Positions 12,403 through 23,855 of a DNA stretch of 64,000 nucleotides are shown piece after piece; the stretch's first letter is position 1; each line of letters starts with the position of its first letter. The stretch comes from Montifringilla adamsi. Lineage: Eukaryota; Chordata; Aves; Passeriformes; Passeridae. Position numbers and translations under genes: made by a program. The stretch lies in the NCBI GenBank assembly GCA_017590115.1, contig JAGGNK010007559.1, positions 6,550,641 through 6,614,640 of the forward strand, given 5' to 3'. The notes beneath the pieces were generated by a model. It saw nothing but the letters and a program-made list of their open reading frames with translations, had not been told where the DNA came from and searched no databases.

Positions 12403-15400
12403 CTAGTGACCGATGATCCGCAGCATTTCCGCAGGATCCACGATCTTCTCCCGCGGTTTGCCAGCAGCTTTGCCTCTTGCCACTTCAGCAGCATCAATCT
12501 TCTCCCAGTCCGAGAAGGAAACAGGACGGACCCCTGGGGTGATGGTGAGACACAGGAGAGAGAACTTAACCAAGTAAGAACAAGTTCAGCCTCAGCTCCC
12601 CATTGCCTGATGTGGCAGCAAAGCTGCCCTTTTCTGACACAGTGTCACAGCTCAGCCTTGCAAAGGAGAAATAATTCCTAACACCAAAAGGAGAGGGGTG
12701 GCAGGTTCCAGTCGGCTCGGATCAGTCAGACCTTTGTGAGCCATAACAACAGCGAGCACAAACCACCTCGGGGGACAAAAGGCTTCCAGCTCACTGTTAA
12801 ACCTCAGACAGTTTAAGAGGCAAAACACACACACACACACTTTAATTGAATGTCTTTAAACACAGCTACAGCAAATTACTCTCCTGGGCATTTTAATCTT
12901 TCCCCTAACTTGCTTGGAAGGATTACTAGGAAAACCACTCAAGAGCAATAGCTCACTGTCTCGGCAGCTGACACTGACATTTTACCCAAGGTCTCTGCTG
13001 CTTTTATTGGCCCTTCCCAGAAAGTGGTCATTAACCTTAGCAATGACACAGATATTTGCGAGAATTCAAGCCCCGTTCTCCCTGGACTTTGGAACATCAA
13101 AACAGCAGAAAAATCCATTCCCATGGTTCAGACTCTGCTACCTCACAGATCCAGGAGGAGTTTGGCTACATTGAACCCTCCTGCTGGCTGCTACTGAGCC
13201 TCGCACTGACCTCGGCTGTGCAGGATGCTCTCCACAAGCCCAAAGCCTTCTCTGGAGGGGGATATATCCAGCACACCCCCCTGGAGATCCTCCAGCAGAG
13301 ACTGGGCAGTGTCAAAGCTGTCGTTCATGGTGGTGATGATCACGCCTGTGGGTCCTCTCTTCACCCACCCGCTGCAGTACAGACCTGCAGGGGCACACGG
13401 AGCAGCCAGGCTCAGGTCAGCATGTGGCCTTGGACCCTTCTGGCTGCAAGTCCTTGCCCTCTTCCCCACCCTGGTGATGTGAACACACCCTTAGACAGAG
13501 CTGTGGCAGGAATTTGTGTACCTACAGATCAGCACTAAGCAGCTGCATGGGCTGTGTCACTTTAGTAACAGGATGCAACAAAACCCCTGTGCTAAACCAG
13601 ACAACCCTAAAGAGATGGAGACTGCCCAGCCCTTAACCCCGGGCAGAGGCGGCTCATTCCCTCAGTTTCCACTCTCCAAGGTGTGCAATATCCATACCCT
13701 TGGTGAATGAACTTCCCACCCCAAAGCCCCCAAGCCCACCAGCTGTGCTCAGCATGTCCCATGCAAATCCCTGTGGATACAGACCTGGGACACCCTGCAC
13801 CCTGCCCGAGCTGTTGGGGATGACCCCGCGCTGGCTGTCGAAGGGCACGGCCGGGTCCAGCGGCAGGCTCCGGTAGCCGATGCTGCTGAGCACCAGCCCA
13901 CACTCCAGATCCTCCACATCTCCAGTGGGAATGGCTTTGGCAGAGTCACCCGAGCCCTGAGAGAGGGAGGAAAAGGCTGATGACCACCACCGTAGAGCAA
14001 CAGCTCCCTCCAGTCCCCTGTGGCATCTTTGACCCCTGGGTATTTGCTAAAGGCCATTCTGCAGCAGCATCAGGGAAAGAGCTCCCTTTGGAAAAACTCT
14101 TCGTGGTAACCAGCTCTTTTGGTACCAGACTCCCTGAGAGCCTGCCAGCGGTCACTCCAGCCAGACAGCGAACAGAGAGCTGTCTTTGGGGAGATTCCCC
14201 AGGGATGCAACAGTGTCCTGCTCCACCCCAGCCTCCCAGGCCCCGGTACCTCCAGGCGGGTCAGGGCCATGCGGATGCCCCTTGCCCTCCTCCCATCAGC
14301 ACTGGGCAGAACTTCCTGGGGGCTGCGCTGGAACTTCAGCCCCCACTCCCTGGGGGCTGCTGCCCCTGCTGCTGCTGCCCGCATCTCCACTGGCTGCTCC
14401 AGGGCTGTTTTGATCATCAGCTCAGTCAATCGCTTCCTGGGCCTGGGAGCATCTAGGAAAAGAGAGAAATCTTCACAACAGGAATCAGCAAAAGCCCCTT
14501 GAGACACAGCACTGGGCCAAGGCCATGTCAGGGCAGTGTCAGTGTGTGAGTCTGTCATGTTGGTGGGAGCCTGACACCTTTGAGATGACAAACTGCAAGT
14601 CAAAGTGACCAGAGGACCTCCTGAGGCCTGAGGCCAGTGGGACACACAAATCAAAGTCTGCAGTTTCCTGTCTTGCTGGTGCTTGGAGGAAGCAGCCCAT
14701 GGAGAAGAGCAGGTCTCTGGACACCCTTGAACTCAGTGTTTTCTTTTTAGGTCTACAGGAAGCTCTTAAATCAACAGCCTTGGGATCTCCTCAGCCCTCC
14801 TGAGCCTCCTGCCCTCATCACTCAGTGTAAGCACTAAGTGGCTGCACAAACAGAGATACACAATGTTCCCTTATCTTGGTGCCTCCTGGCACTCTGAGGA
14901 CATGACACACCATGGTAACTGAGCCTTCATGAGCCAGGCATTAAGTACAGGACAAGAGTTTCTCTGATGTGCACTCTGGGCACCTGCAGATCCCCTGCCA
15001 AGGTGAGTCCCTGTCTGGAAGAGCATGGCACACTTCCCTCACCTCTGACAGCACTTTCGAGGCCTGTGAAGTCAGCAGGGTCCAGGACAGCTCTGGTACC
15101 AGGCAGGTTTATCATCTCCCGCAGCTCCTGGGAATTGTGGGCAGGAAAATGTTACCTCCAGCAGAGAGAGGACAGCCCCAAAGCCCTAGGATCCAGGAAA
15201 TGGGTGCAGGAAGGAGAAAGGCTGGGATCCACACTCACCCCCAAACCACCGCTCCCCACCAGGGACAGGCAGTTTGGGGCTCAGCTCTGGGAAACAGCAG
15301 CACCTGCAGCCTCACCTTGATGGTGAAAGCAACTTGGAGAGGTCCCCTCCTCCCAACCAGCCAGACACGCTTCACCTTGCTGCAGGCAAGAGCTGCCAGG

Positions 15401-18400
15401 GAGCTGTCAGTGATGTCTGTCTTCTGCAAAACAGAGACAGCAGAGTGGGATGAGGGCAGATCTGGAGGGAGCTGGGGGGAAGGCACAGCCTCTGAAGGTG
15501 AAAAATCAGCAGAAAAGCTGGCTGTGCATGCAGAGAGCCCGGGAAACAAGTCATCTCCCTTTGCACAGAGCTATTTGCACAGCTGGTCCCTCATCACTGA
15601 ATGTTCTTTCCGAGGCCATAACGCACCAGAGGTAACGAGCCAGCACCCCGTGACTGCCTCGGGGGATCCACCCAGCAGGTTCACCTTGGGGCTAACACAG
15701 CAAAGCCTTCAGCGAGCTCCATTCTGAGCTGCCTGCAGATGCTGCTGGGGAACTTCCCAGCTCAGGATGTACAGGCTCTGGATGAAACCTGCTGCAAACC
15801 ACAGCTCAAATCACCACTGTCTGCCCCAGACAGCTCCAGCACAAGCACAGCCAGGCCTCACCCTGGCACTGGCACCTCACAGAAACCCTGTGCTCTGTTT
15901 CAATCATGTCTGCTTATCTAGCCTGCAAGATCTTTTGCAGAGAAAACACGATGGGAGAGACACAAGGTAACCAAGACAAACCATTCCAGACCAATATTGC
16001 TATCAGGGAATCACCTGCCCACCCTGGCACTCATACCAGTGCCATGCTCCCAGCTGGCTTAAGCCACTGGATGGCACTGTCTCCAAGTTTGGGGGCTTTT
16101 AAAATTTAATTTAGATATTAATACAGGAAGTTGCTGCACAGCTGTAACAAACCTTGTGGCATTTCTCCCAGAGGGAAAGCCTTGCTGCCAACATCTGGGG
16201 CAGCAGCTGTATGGAGCAGCTGGTGCACACCAGCTCCCAGCTGTCTGTAGGGATGAGGTCCACCACTCTGCCCAGTGCCACCAGCTGAAACCAGGCTGCT
16301 GCCCTCAGCTCCAGCAGAAAAAGATACACACCAACAGAAGTTTCTGGTTTGGTGGCAGAAGAGAGAAAGTGACCCCTCTTTTGCTTCTGACAGGGATGAT
16401 GCTCAATTTCCAACTTTCTGGATTCCAGCAGAGTAATCCAGAGCCCTCTGCAGCATCACCCAAGTCATGGCCACAGCCCTGGATCACTCCCTACAGACTG
16501 TGAATCCATGGGTGCACCTGAGAGGCAGCAGCCTTCCCCGGGGAAAGGTCCCAAAGACAGAGGAATGTGAGGTTTTATCTGAGATGGGTGGAAGCCAGCA
16601 GCCACCCAGCAGGGAGGGAATTTGGGGCCTGGGCTGCCCTCATGGGGCAGAGCACCCATCACTCACCCTGAGGAGCTGCAGTGGGGACAGCAGGATGCGG
16701 GCAATGTCCAGTGCCACATTGCCATGACCCAGAATCAGCGCTGTCTCACAGCTCAGGTCAGGCTTCAGCTGTGGGGAGAGACCCAGCTGTGACTGAATCC
16801 ATATGGCCTCCACTATGTCCAGCCTTTAGACCAGCTCCTACCACCCAAATTCCTTTCCACCCTGCTTTGCCCCAAAAAGAGGTGATGCAGATTGGGAAAC
16901 TCCACAGCAGCCTCCTCCCCGAGCAGACACAGCAACACAGCTGCTCCAGGCACCCCAGGTGATCCCTCTTCCCACCTTCCCTGCTCTCCTGGGAGCAGAA
17001 GCTGTTTTGGCCAAAAAGCCTCCTCGGGAAGCAGAGCATCACCCCTACATGTTCCCATCTAGCCCTGCCAAAATGTGCTGCCAACGTGCAGAGCCAGATA
17101 ATCCACTCTCACTGATGTGCAAATTGTTCACATTTCCACCATCTAAGAAGGATTTAACATGGCTCCTGCTAATCTTTTCCAATTGCAGGCCTTTCAGGAC
17201 TTAATCTGGAGTTGAATGCCTGCATTGGGATGGAAAGAAGGATGGGAGGAAGGGCAGGGAAGCACAGGGCCATACTCACATCCTGGTTCTCAGGCAGCCC
17301 ATTGTACCAGCCCACGAAGGCTCGGGCCGAGTAAACACCAGGGAGGTTCTCCCCTGGGATCCCCAGGACCCGGTTGTCTTCAGCACCATAACTCTGAGGA
17401 GGTAGCAGACACTGTCAGAGATGCCACTATGTGCAGGGTTTGACACCAAAACACAAATCTCCCCTTCCAGATGCTGCCAGGGTCACTGCATGGCTGTGAT
17501 ATCCCCTCCCAAGGGCTGAGATACTTGGCGGAAGGGCTAAACACAGCCCAAGCACAGGGGCTTCATCCACCTCATCATCCTGGGTTCCAGAGCCAAATCT
17601 GACGTCCTTGGTCCAAGGCAGAGCGTGACAAGCTGAGGACTGAGCATCAAGGACAAATCCATGGCAGGCTAAAGTAAGCATTGGCCAGCACGGGAGAGGT
17701 TTCAGAGACCTGCACTTGATGCCAAACTCCAGCACATGCCCCTTGCAAGGGGCTTTGGACAAGCCTGGGAGCATCTGAGCTGTCCCAAGGCTGGGAAGAG
17801 TTTGCCATGGTAACAAAGCACCCAGAAGCACCTCACCCAAACACTCTTCCCAAGATCCCAGTGGAGAATACCCCTGCAGCCCTTTCCCAGGACTCCTGGG
17901 ACACTGAGGTTTGGGTACCCACCAGCACCACGGCGTGGTAGGCCTGCTGCAGCTCCGGCAGGGTCACGTCCCGTCCCACGGTGACGTTCCCGTAGAAGGC
18001 GCAGCGCTCCGAGCGCGCCGTCTGCGTGAAGGTGTTGGTCACGTTCTGCAGGGATCACAGAGCTGGAGTTACACCCCACAGCCACGGCCAAGGCCTGCTG
18101 TTGACAGGAGATCCCTGTGCCTGTCCCCTGCAGCCTTGAGATGCCTCACTGCCTCATCCCAATCAAGTTATTCTGAGACTCTTATCTACCAACAGCCAGA
18201 GATAACTCACAGGGAGATAAGCACAGCTGTGACTTGGCACTCTCTCCACCACCCTCTGTGAAAGGAAAATCCATATTTTTCACCCACCTGGGGAGGATAG
18301 GACCTTCCCCGTACATTCAGCCCCTCAGAATAACCCCCACTGCAGGGGAAAACTCCTTCCCAAAAGTGAGGTTTGCAGCCCACCTGGTCCCCTCTGCTGG

Positions 18401-20570
18401 CATCTCATCTCAACCCTTCCTGAAAGGCCCTTCCTCGAGAGAGGATGCAGGGAAGGATGGCATCCAGGCCTTTTTCTTCTGAGTGATCAGGGCTGCACAG
18501 CAAAACCACCACTCCCAGCCCTGCAGCCACAGATGGACTCAGACTGGGGACAGGACAGACAGCACCATAACAGCTGCAGTATGTCCACTCCTCCTCTCTC
18601 ACACAAAGGGATCCAGGCATTTTGGTCTTTGGATCTCCAGGGATTAGAGGAAACCATTGCAAGATATTGCTGTGTCTGGATCTCCTGTGTCCTACCCTTC
18701 CAACTACCTCCACTCCAGCTCAGATATAGCAGATACTCCTGGGTACCACTCACTGCCAGGCAAAGGAAAATGGCTGGGAAATCCTTGGTTTAACTTTTCC
18801 CTGCCCAGGACAGCACCTACAGCCCAACTCCACGGCCCCCATGCGGAGATCTGTGTGTTCCCACAACAGGTACTGACTGAGGGGCAAACAGCAGCAGCAA
18901 TGAGCAGCCCAGGGACATAGAAACCCATGTGTGCTCCTTGGCCTTGCTCTAGGCCAGGCTGACCAGCACCAGGAGCAGCACTTCCCATCACAAGCCCCTG
19001 GTTCTGGCCCTCTGGACCTCTCTGGCCCGACAGCTCCGTGCCACAGAGAGCCTGGGACACCAGGAAGGACAGCGACCAGCTCAGCTGCACCCACCACTGT
19101 CACCACGCTCAACCACACAGGAAAGGGCAGGGAGCCAGCACCAACCTTCACCTCAGGGTGGTCTGGGGCCACTCCAAAACGGACAAGCCCGAAGGGAACG
19201 GGCAGCTTCTCGTAGATGTCCACCAGGGCCCCGCCGTGGTGCTGCGGGAGAAGGAATTCACAGCTGGGATGAGGACAGAGGGGTCACGGGAGCCTAGCAA
19301 CACTCGTCTGCAGCTGGGGCAAACACAGGGCACGAGGATGGGCTGCAGCAAACCAGAAACAGCCTCTTCCAGACTTTTCCACGAGCAGGATGATGCTGCA
19401 GCTGTTACTGCCAGCTCAGACCACAAGATGTAGCACAGAGTGACCCCAACCACCACGAGTCCATCTTGGGGGCTCCATCTCCCTACCCAGACCTCAGCTC
19501 CTTTTCCACACCAGCCTGGTGGGTATTCAGTACCTGGGGGGCTGATCAGAGAGCCCCCATGCCAGCTGGGAAGCAGCCAGTACAGCACCCTGTGTGCTGG
19601 GGGACCTGCCAGACACCTCCCAGTCCCCAGCAGAGATGCCCGTGCCCTGAGATGGCCTGGGCTGAGTCACCTCAGGGTCAGAGCCTCACACAGAATCTTG
19701 GCTGCAAGGCTTTTGTTATCTTGTATTTTGAGTCGGCCTCTTCCCAAGATTAAGCAGCCCTGAAATTCGTCCCTGAGGCTTAGTAACAGCTATTTTCCAA
19801 CACATTCCAGAGACAGCACAGCATGGTTTAATGATGGGGTTAAGCTGCTGTATCTCTGGAGGGTGCCAATAGCCCAGTTCTGTATTCAGCTCTCATTCCC
19901 CAACAGACCTGACTGCCCAGAGCACTGAAATTTGCAGACACAAGGTAAAGCATCACCCATGTGCCTTAATTCTACTGGGGGAGGAGGGAGGTGACACAAC
20001 CACGTTAAACACACAGTTAATGTCATTCCTGCTGGGTGACAACAGCTTTGAGTGAGGCAGATTCCTGCTGATTATCTGAGTCTACAAAAATCACTCGGGA
20101 TGAACTCACAGCAACCAACCTAAGTCCTGAATGGACGACCCAGGGGCAGGGCAGGGATGAACGCAGCGCTACCGACCCCAAGCAAAGGGGCCCAGAAGGA
20201 CCTCGCGGGGCCTGGGCAGCCCCAAGCAGCCCCCCAACAACACCGACCCGAATGGAGCAGGGCCAGGAGCCCAGTAAGCCACCCCAGAACCTGCTGCGAG
20301 CCAGGCAGGGCAGAGATGCCTCCCTCGGAGGGCAGGTCCCAGCGCGGTACCTTGAGGATGTGCTGAGCCGTGTAGAAGCCGGCGGGGCCGCTGCCCACCA
20401 CGCAGAGCCGAGGTGCCGGGGCAGCCGAGGACAGCCACCGCCGCAGACCTGCAGGGGACAACGACAGGCAGGGCGTGAGGCCACACGAGCCGGCACCCGC
20501 CAGGGGCGGCACGGCCCCTCCCCGGAGCCCGGCACCCACCGAGCGCGGCTCGGGGCCCCGCGCCGGCCAT
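12403..20570 (-). CDS. FDXR: Ferredoxin (adrenodoxin) reductase, mitochondrial; complete, 12 coding exons, 478 aa
   Basis: FAD flavoprotein that passes electrons from NADPH to ferredoxins FDX1/FDX2 in the mitochondrial matrix, for steroid P450s and iron-sulfur assembly (family knowledge). Exons, minus strand: 20570-20540, 20448-20351, 19241-19146, 18045-17923, 17393-17280, 16768-16667, 15423-15316, 15127-15043, 14452-14250, 13956-13785, 13384-13211, 12533-12403. All introns are GT-AG and phases close, giving 1,437 nt including TAG. Residues 1-24 are Arg/Ala/Leu-rich without acidic residues, as in a matrix presequence. GSGPAG (29-34) is the FAD Rossmann loop, GHGNVA (168-173) the NADPH loop (the human version is recalled as GQGNVA), GRR at 212-214 contacts the 2'-phosphate, and [11 protein letters not shown] (383-393) closes the FAD site. 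The protein ends in IIGH; human FDXR is recalled as 491 aa. The start ATG has G at -3 and +4. Intron 1 is only 91 bp. Exon 9 holds an alanine-rich run. The largest introns (about 1.1-1.2 kb) show nothing recognisable. Confidence 0.96.
12825..12840. repeat. (AC)n dinucleotide run
   Basis: Eight AC units in the last FDXR intron. Too short to be notable beyond use as a marker. Confidence 0.85.
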
Positions 20571-21250
20571 GGCCGAGCGGAGCGGAGCGGGGCCGGCCTT
20601 TTGTACCGCACCCGGGAGGCGGGCACGCCGCGAGCTCAGGACAGCGGCCTTGGCGCTTAGGGCCGGGCCGGGGCCGGCGGGTGGCAACTGCTCCACAGCC
20701 CCAGAACCGAGACCCCCGAAGCCGCGCACCGGGGTCCTGAGGGCCCCGCGCCTCTCACGGCCCCGGGGGTGGAGCACGGGCCTGCGGGGCGCGGTGCCCG
20801 CAGCCCCTCGGGCCCGCAGCCCCTCGGGCCCACAGCCCCGGCTCTCCCGCTTATCCCGCTCCGCTCCCACTCCCTCCGGACACGCGTCTCCCCGGGCCGC
20901 GTTCCGCTGCCGCCGCCGGGCCCCGCCCCTCCTCCTCGCCGACCAATCGTGAGGCGTCACAGCGCATTGTTTAGCATAACCCCTCCTCTCGCCGCGGTCG
21001 GGCCCCGCCCTTTCTCCTCACTGACCAATCGTGAGGCGTCACAGCACATTGTTTAGCATAACCCCGCCTCTCGCCACCGCCTGGCTCCGCCCCGCACCGG
21101 CAGCCAATGGCAGCTCGCCGTTTCCACAGCGGCTGACCGGAAACGCGGTGTTACCATAGAGAGGCGGGGAAGGAAGAGCCGTCTGGCGGCCGTTCGCACC
21201 GCCGCTCTCTATGGTGAGACGTCCGCGGCGCGCTCCCGCAGCATCATCAT
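20541..21250 (-). promoter_or_regulatory. FDXR: FDXR CpG-island promoter with duplicated CCAAT module
   Basis: This GC- and CpG-rich stretch lies directly upstream of the FDXR start codon. Reading rightwards it has GC-box-like runs, then an 82-bp segment present twice in tandem (20918-20999 and 21000-21081). Each copy carries an ACCAAT (CCAAT box), a GAGGCGTCAC CRE-like site and the string ATTGTTTAGCATAA. A third CCAAT lies at about 21103. No TATA box is evident, so dispersed housekeeping initiation is expected. No coding ORF of recognisable family leaves the island on the plus strand. Confidence 0.75.
20918..21081. repeat. 82-bp tandem duplication, two copies
   Basis: Copies at 20918-20999 and 21000-21081 share a long core running from GACCAATCG through TTAGCATAACCCC. 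That core begins at 20941 in copy one and 21023 in copy two, an offset of exactly 82. A handful of substitutions separate them, for example AGCGCATTG versus AGCACATTG. The duplication lies in the FDXR promoter. Confidence 0.93.
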
Positions 21251-23855
21251 CAATGCTGCTAATTGCTTGCGGCCCTGCATCGCCCAAAAAGCGACCAGCT
21301 GCCGAGGTCTGCCGGGGAAAGCGAACCTCAGACTGATTTTAACCGTGTGCTGCACAGCGACCCAGCTCTTGGCAGGAGAAAACCCCAGCGTCCTTCGATC
21401 AAGAGTAAAATATCAGCTCCAGAGAGAGTGGATAAATGATGCTGACAGAGCTCCTGCCCCAGCGTCCCCATGGTCTCTGCTGTATTTCCTCCTTCATCCC
21501 TGTCACTCAGCACGTGTTAAATGCGGGTGCTCTCAGCTCCCGTGCAGGAGCAGCACATCCCTTCTTGGTCCAGCCCTGCACAACACACCAGACAGAAAAA
21601 TCATCTCAGCGGGCCCAGCAGACATTTGGAAGTTGGCCAGACGCACCAGAGCACGCAGGCAAGTGCTTGATGGGGCTTTTTAAATGCAATTAAGACCATG
21701 AGGAGTTTACAGCCAGGAGCTGCTGGTAATATGGATCATAAAATTCACACACTTTTTCTCCTGGTCTTGGAGATGAGCTGATGGCTCTCTGCAAAGGCAC
21801 GCTGGAAATGGAGCTGGCTCTGTGCCTCCTTCTGCACCCGCTCTGCCAGGGGCTGTGGCGAGGACCGGGAATTCCAGCGGCTCCAAACCCTCATCCTCGG
21901 GTCAGCAGCACTCACTGAGCCCTGCCCAGGGAGCCAAGGCTGAAGGCTCCAAATATCCCCACAGAGGTCATCCACAAAAGCAGTCGGTTTAAATTTGGAG
22001 GGTTCCAAGCACATGAGTCAGAATCCTCCTTTTTTTTCCCAGAATTCTCCCTTTCCCCCATTAACTTCTGTATCCACCAGTTCTGGCAGGGAATAATCCA
22101 TCCATTTCCCAAATCACAGGCTGTCTCCCCCTGGCTGAGGGACCTGCAAACACTCGCCTTCAGCTGGCATTGCTTTAAACAACATCCATAAAATCCAGCT
22201 GGGAAAAGAGCTGTTGCTCTGACCAGTGCCTGGGAACATTTTGGGGCTTGATCTCTTTGCAGCAGGAGAGGGCAAAAGAGCATTTTGTGCCCACAAACAG
22301 GAACATGTGAGGTTAAGATCACCCCACCTGAACCAAAAGCACCTCTAATGCCCCCTTGTCCCCTTGCTGGAGCTGGGAATGCCAGTAATTTCCCACCTTT
22401 ATCTTATCTCTGATGCTCAACTGAGAGATTAATTGGGGAAGGGTGAGGTGCTCTGGAGAGGGTCTCAGCCCCCCCAGAGCATTCAGGCCCTTTGCTCTGG
22501 CCATACCCCTCCAGCTGCTGTCCCACCTACAGACCCAGCCCAAGCCCTGCTCAGAGGATGGGAATTTGCCCTCTGGGTGTTTCACAATGTCCTGGATCGA
22601 TGACCCACAGGGGCCTGGATAGGGTGGCAATGCCAGCAGAGCAGTGCATCAGCAGCCCCTGGACCCCAGCCCAGGGTAAATCAATAATTCAACATTTCTG
22701 ATGCCAAAGGGGTCAGGCTGGGTAGATCCAGGAGCACTGCTCCTGGTCCTGAGTCTGGATCCTCTGCACAGGGATGCCATGGAGCATGGCACGGCCATGC
22801 CAGCTCCGGCCCCACAGCACAGGGAGCTTCTCCTCAGGAGCAGGGCACAGCATCCTTGAGCCTCATAAATCCACAGTGTGGCACTGCAGGGGTCCAGCCC
22901 TGAGGGGAGGACAACTCAGAGAGCAAAACCCCAGGCTGAGAGCAAAGCCACACTGCTGCCAGCTTGGCCACCTGCCTCTTCTGCTGCCTCTCCCCACCGT
23001 GGCCCTGGCGTGGGCTTTGCCATCGGTCTTGCAGGTCTGGGGCAGCAGAGCACCCTGCTAAAGACACACACAGCCTCCCACAGGTGCCTTGAAGTGGCCA
23101 GGTGAGCATCCCAACCCTGGCAGCAGCACGGGGCAGAGCTCACCCTCCCCAAACAAGGAAAGCTCCCAAGCCCGGGACACCTGCTGCTCTGGCAGATGAT
23201 TGCCTGATGAATTCCTGCCACAGCAATGACCAGGGGCCACCTCTGGCACCCCAACACAGACACCCCCATGGGGTGAGGGTCCTGCCCCCACTCCTGCCCT
23301 GGGCACCACAGGATACCAGTAAAACTTCCTCCAGCAAAAAACCCCAGTGATAAAGGAAATCCACCCCAAAGTGTTAAGGCCCAGCTTATCTTTGAAGCAA
23401 ATCTTTGTTCCTAGAAGGGACTGATTTAGCCCAAAGCACAAGCAGCAGTGACACAGCCCCCTTCCCACATCCACCCCTTCCCTGAGACCCCGAACAAACA
23501 GCTGCAGCTCCATCCTGCAGATCCTGGTGCTTCTCAGTTCTGCGTGTCCCGGACGTGGTGTCACATCCCCCATGGATGGGGTGGTTTCCTCTCCCCAAGT
23601 GTCAAAGCAGAGTGGATAAAAGTAAGCCCTGGCTGGGAATAACTGTGGGGAACCGCGATTTTTGTGTCCCTGGTGTTGCACCACCTGGCTCTCCCCCTGC
23701 CATGGCTCTGTGCACCATTTTCTAGCCAAAAGCAAGAGTTCAGGGAGGGATGTTTCTACACCATGACTTCATGGAGGTGCTGGTTCCTGCTAAAACCATC
23801 CCTCTGAATGTCCCTGTGGGAAACAGCCCCCCAGGTGCTGCAGCCCCCGTGGTCC
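21250..23855. other. Intergenic / FADS6 3' region
   Basis: No exon recognised between the FDXR promoter and the FADS6 stop. Part of the right side must be FADS6 3'UTR, but I found no clear minus-strand AATAAA. Open frames present resemble no family. Confidence 0.5.
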
